Below, piece by piece: positions 50,675-53,790 of a stretch of 53,790 bases of DNA; within the stretch, counting starts at the first letter, position 1; each line of letters begins with the position of its first letter. This DNA is from Acidobacteriota bacterium. GTDB lineage: Bacteria; Acidobacteriota; Terriglobia; Terriglobales; Acidobacteriaceae. The stretch lies in contig JAJXWA010000016.1 of assembly GCA_021781795.1 (NCBI GenBank), forward strand, positions 1 to 53,790, in the 5' to 3' direction. Below the pieces are notes generated by a model. The model was given only the letters and a program-made list of their open reading frames with translations, did no database searches and had not been told where the DNA came from. Position numbers and translations under genes: made by a program.

Positions 50675-53600
50675 TCAGAACTGGAACCGGGCGCTGAGCT
50701 GAATCTCGCGTCCGGGCGACATGGGCATCGTGATCGAACCGAACTGCGGTTCATTCACAAAGCGGTTGGGCGTGCCGAGGTTCGTGTGGTTGAGCGAGTT
50801 AAAGAAGTCGCCGCGCACGACGAAGTTGGTTTCGCGCGGCAAGGGCAGGCTCCGCTGCGCTGAGAGGTCCAGCGTCTGCATGCCGGGGCCGTAGACCGAG
50901 TTGCGGCCTGCATTGCCGAAGGTATACGGCGCGGGGACCGCGAATGCGGCGGGATTGATCCACTTGCCGGCGCTCTTTGTTCCCGCGCCAAAGATCTGCT
51001 GGCCCGTGAGGTTCGCACGGATGGGGTTCTCGCCGAGGATGGTTCCCGCGTTGGCCGTATCGCCGAAAACGGAGACGGTGAACGGATAGCCCGACTCTCC
51101 CTCGTAGATGCCCGCAAAGAGCCAGTCCCGGGTGACGGCGCTCGTCAACCTGGACTGCTGGAAGGGACGCGGCGCGTACACGACGCTTGCGGCTACGCGC
51201 TCTCGAATGTCGCACGCCGGGCCTTTTTCCGCGGCAAGGTCGTTGTTGTTCTGCGGGATGGCCGACTCGTCCATGGGCGAACGGAAGTCCGGCGCGTTGG
51301 TCAGACTTTTCGCAAAGGTGAAGTTCGCGAGGATGCTGAAGCCGTTGGTGTAGCGGTGCCGCAGATTGACGTAGCCCGCGTCATACCAACTCTGAGCGGA
51401 GGTCTCCAGCAGGTTGATGGCACTGACAGGAAAGGTGAGACTGGCGACCGTGATGGGCAGGCCGTTGATGCTCGATGGAATGGTCGTGCCGGGCGCAAAG
51501 CTGATGTGCTGGAAAGGACGCCGCGGCTGCACGGGGCCCGGACCGGGCTGCGCATTGTTGATGAGGTGCGCGCGCTGCAGGTGGAAGCCCCGTGCGCCGA
51601 GGTAGCCGACTTCCAACGTCGAGTTGGTACTGAGCGACTTCTCGATGGTTGCATTCCATTGCTGCACATACTGGGGGGAGGGCCGAAGACTGAAAGAGGC
51701 AAAGCTCACGACGGTCTTGCCGAGAACGGCGGGGTTGAAATTGAAGCCGCTGATCGCCGGGGATGGTGTGTAGTTGTCTGCCTGGTTTGTCTCAGGGAAG
51801 ACGTACGGGACATTGTGGCGCTGGTTGCACCAGGAGTTGTAATCCGGCGGGGTGAAGAAGATGCCGTAGGCTCCGCGCACAATCACGCCGAGGCTGGTGA
51901 TGTTGTAAGCGATGCCGACGCGCGGCGCAAAGTCCGTGTGGTTCGCGTACATCAGACCGTTGGGATACTGCTCCTGACCGCCAATAAACGCGACGGGGGT
52001 TCCGCTGGAGAGATCGAGATTACTGTTGGTGAAATGCGCATCCCACAGGGGGCTCGCATATTCGTATCGCAATCCATAGGTGATGGTCATGTTGCCTGTG
52101 GCGCGCCACTCATCCTGCGCGTATCCGTTAGCAAACCAACCGCGCAGGTCCATTGCGGGCACGCCGGCCTGTCGCTGCCGTACGACGGGCAAACCGAGCA
52201 GGAAGCTGGCAAGCGCCGATCCGGTGCCGTCGTTGGAAGCCGTCTGGGACGTGTAGCCGTTCGTGAACTGGTAAAAGCCGCGATTCTGGAAGAAGCCCCA
52301 CATGGGCCACAGGTAGCGCATGTAGCTGCCGCCAAACTCGAAATCGTGGCGTCCGTGCTGCCAGAAGAAGGCGTCGCGGCCGTCATACATCGTGTCCCAG
52401 TCGTGCACCGGGGTGGCTGCGAAGGAGTCGCCAAAACCGGAGTAACCCTGCACGGCGAACCACGGCGCACCCCATGCGCCCTGACCGCCGTATCCGACGC
52501 CCTGAATGCCAAGCTGCCCGACGATGTCGTTCACGCCGTTGTTCTGGGAGTGCAGGAACATGGAGAGACGGGAGGCCCCAAGCGTTGCGGTATTCAGCAG
52601 CGAGGGCGAGATGACATGGTTCCAGGACAACACCGCCTGCTGGACGAGATTGTCGTTGTAGACGCCGAATCCCGGCAGATTGATTGGCTGGAAGCCGGTC
52701 TCGCTCGAACCGGAGTAGCGCGCGAAGATGAGATCGCCGTTGGAAAGGTAGTGATCGAAGCGGAGTGAGCCCTGATTCCAGTTCTGCTCCTCGTTGCGCA
52801 CATCCATGTAGTTGTTGGAATCCACACTGCCCATTCCCCCCATCATGTTGGGGCGAGGCAGGTACTGCAACATAAACTGCTGGGCCACGGAGCTGATTCT
52901 GTTCTGCGGAATCACGTTGCCGGGAAACTGGCTGCGCGTCACGCCAGCGCCATTCGGAGTTGAGGTTGTGGGATCGTAAACCGCGACGCCGCTCTGGCTG
53001 AAATCGCCGTTAATCTCATCGAGCGTGGGCACGGTGCCAATCGCCGTATCCGTCTGCGTGTGGCGGTACCCTTCATAGTTGATGAAGAAGTAGGTCTTCT
53101 TGAGGTGAGGAAGCGGGCCGCCCACCGCGCCTCCAAACTGGTTCTGCACCAGATAGTTGTTGCTGCCCATCTGCTCGAACGATGTGGCGTCGAGAGCGCC
53201 GTTGCGCACGTAGTCATAGAGCGCGCCGTGAAAGGTGCTGGTGCCGCTGCGGGTGACGATGTTCACCTGGCCGCCGCCAGCGCCTCCTTCATTGGCCGTG
53301 TAGGTGGAGGTATCCACGCGGAATTCCTGGATGGCATCGAGCGAGAGGCTGATGCCTTGCGTCCAGAATGTTGGGTCGGTGTTGACCGCGCCATCCAGCA
53401 GATAGAAGTTCGCATTTGGACGTGCGCCGCCGATACTCAATGCCGAGTTCTGTCCGGGCCGCCAGTAGAGAGGATTGGTTTCTCCTGTCTGCGCGCCCGA
53501 GCCGGGATGCGCGCCCGGCACCGTCACCACAAGATCGAGCACCATGCGTCCGTTGAGGGGAAGATTCGCAATGTCCTGCGGCTCGATAACCTCGCTGACA

Positions 53601-53790
53601 CTGGTCTGGGTGGAGTCCATGACTACTGAGCCGGCACGGACCGATACGGATTGCGAAGTCGTTGCAACCTGCAGGTCGAAATCAACGGCGATGTTCTGAT
53701 CGACTTCAAGCGTGATCTTTTCCTGGAACGAAGCGAATCCCCTCGCGGCGGCTGCAACCGTGTAGGCGCCGGCTGGAATCAGCGGGGCGT
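50675..53790 (-). CDS. TonB-dependent receptor, Oar-like (partial)
   Basis: The 3' part of a large outer-membrane receptor; at least 1038 codons, and the frame runs off the right edge. The visible N-terminal part is the end of a carboxypeptidase-regulatory-like domain (GAYTVAAAARGFASF, then QNIAVDFDLQV), followed by the plug (QDIANLPLNGRMVLDLVVTV, RPNANFYLLDGAVN, GGGQVNIVTRSGTSTFHGAL) and a barrel with many strands (NSTLEVGYLGARGFHLQ, FVVRGDFFNSLNHTNLG). It ends LSARFQF with a terminal aromatic. This Oar/OmpA-related form is greatly expanded in Acidobacteriota and is thought to take up complex carbon compounds; the substrate here is unknown. An internal ATG at 53620 is not the true start. Confidence 0.92.
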   Translation of the reverse strand, partial: APLIPAGAYTVAAAARGFASFQEKITLEVDQNIAVDFDLQVATTSQSVSVRAGSVVMDSTQTSVSEVIEPQDIANLPLNGRMVLDLVVTVPGAHPGSGAQTGETNPLYWRPGQNSALSIGGARPNANFYLLDGAVNTDPTFWTQGISLSLDAIQEFRVDTSTYTANEGGAGGGQVNIVTRSGTSTFHGALYDYVRNGALDATSFEQMGSNNYLVQNQFGGAVGGPLPHLKKTYFFINYEGYRHTQTDTAIGTVPTLDEINGDFSQSGVAVYDPTTSTPNGAGVTRSQFPGNVIPQNRISSVAQQFMLQYLPRPNMMGGMGSVDSNNYMDVRNEEQNWNQGSLRFDHYLSNGDLIFARYSGSSETGFQPINLPGFGVYNDNLVQQAVLSWNHVISPSLLNTATLGASRLSMFLHSQNNGVNDIVGQLGIQGVGYGGQGAWGAPWFAVQGYSGFGDSFAATPVHDWDTMYDGRDAFFWQHGRHDFEFGGSYMRYLWPMWGFFQNRGFYQFTNGYTSQTASNDGTGSALASFLLGLPVVRQRQAGVPAMDLRGWFANGYAQDEWRATGNMTITYGLRYEYASPLWDAHFTNSNLDLSSGTPVAFIGGQEQYPNGLMYANHTDFAPRVGIAYNITSLGVIVRGAYGIFFTPPDYNSWCNQRHNVPYVFPETNQADNYTPSPAISGFNFNPAVLGKTVVSFASFSLRPSPQYVQQWNATIEKSLSTNSTLEVGYLGARGFHLQRAHLINNAQPGPGPVQPRRPFQHISFAPGTTIPSSINGLPITVASLTFPVSAINLLETSAQSWYDAGYVNLRHRYTNGFSILANFTFAKSLTNAPDFRSPMDESAIPQNNNDLAAEKGPACDIRERVAASVVYAPRPFQQSRLTSAVTRDWLFAGIYEGESGYPFTVSVFGDTANAGTILGENPIRANLTGQQIFGAGTKSAGKWINPAAFAVPAPYTFGNAGRNSVYGPGMQTLDLSAQRSLPLPRETNFVVRGDFFNSLNHTNLGTPNRFVNEPQFGSITMPMSPGREIQLSARFQF

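Noticed and set aside
51356..52768. 470-codon plus-strand open frame opposite the TonB receptor
   Set aside because: Antisense to the well-supported receptor barrel, with no independent protein signal.

Overview
The window reads as a chromosomal segment of a GC-rich Acidobacteriota, probably class Terriglobia. The evidence is an Oar-like TonB-dependent receptor with a carboxypeptidase-regulatory-like N-terminus, a Ser/Thr kinase with TolB-like and TPR parts, an HpnI hopanoid glycosyltransferase, several short secreted proteins and much overlapping gene packing. This assignment comes from gene families only; there is no rRNA in the window. I saw no tRNA, CRISPR array, transposase or integrase.

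Layout. 1-3.7 kb: a secreted protein, a thiolase, an OprB-like porin and rpsT. 3.8-5.2 kb: a ParD-like antitoxin/zeta toxin pair with a palindromic operator, bracketed by a 12-bp direct repeat. 5.2-13.4 kb: a membrane protein, a Ser/Thr kinase, an orphan LytTR regulator with a decayed paralogous tail nearby, a zinc-ribbon membrane protein, an ECF sigma factor with a coupled membrane protein, a YdeI/DUF1905 protein and a DinB remnant. 13.4-18.4 kb: a C45-type hydrolase, HpnI, a DinB protein and a Rieske oxygenase. 18.5-25.7 kb: four overlapping SpoIIE-type phosphatase genes with different membrane sensor parts. 26-30.5 kb: small membrane proteins, a CDP-alcohol phosphatidyltransferase-like protein, gcvT and a GT87-like protein. 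30.5-41.0 kb: a long minus-strand run with a tripartite RND efflux system, DUF2892, a methyltransferase, a sigma factor fused to a zinc-binding anti-sigma-like tail, OsmC, an archaeal-type peroxiredoxin, a small winged-helix protein and a LysR regulator. 41.2-43.1 kb: a YeiH-type transporter and an orphan peptide-transport ATPase. 43.1-50.2 kb: a diflavin reductase, a siroheme nitrite/sulfite reductase, a HemD-GAF-ANTAR fusion regulator and an alginate-export-type porin. 50.7 kb to the end: the TonB-dependent receptor, running off the window.

The most interesting system is at 43.1-50.4 kb. A uroporphyrinogen-III-synthase-like domain (HemD makes the precursor of siroheme) is fused to GAF and to ANTAR, an RNA-binding antitermination domain. 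It sits beside the siroheme-dependent reductase and a porin. The 5' leaders of both the reductase and the porin carry the same arrangement: a GATAAG-type -10, then a CAC-CAYGCC-GTG hexaloop hairpin, then a GCTC-N6-GAGC hexaloop hairpin. All four loops have G at position 4. I infer a leader-RNA regulon in which a tetrapyrrole-like or GAF ligand signal controls nitrite (or sulfite) assimilation. This would be an RNA-level counterpart of the DNA-binding HemD-like nitrate regulator NnaR of actinobacteria. The second notable system is the four-gene phosphatase array, whose gene junctions look like products of recent duplication or gene conversion.
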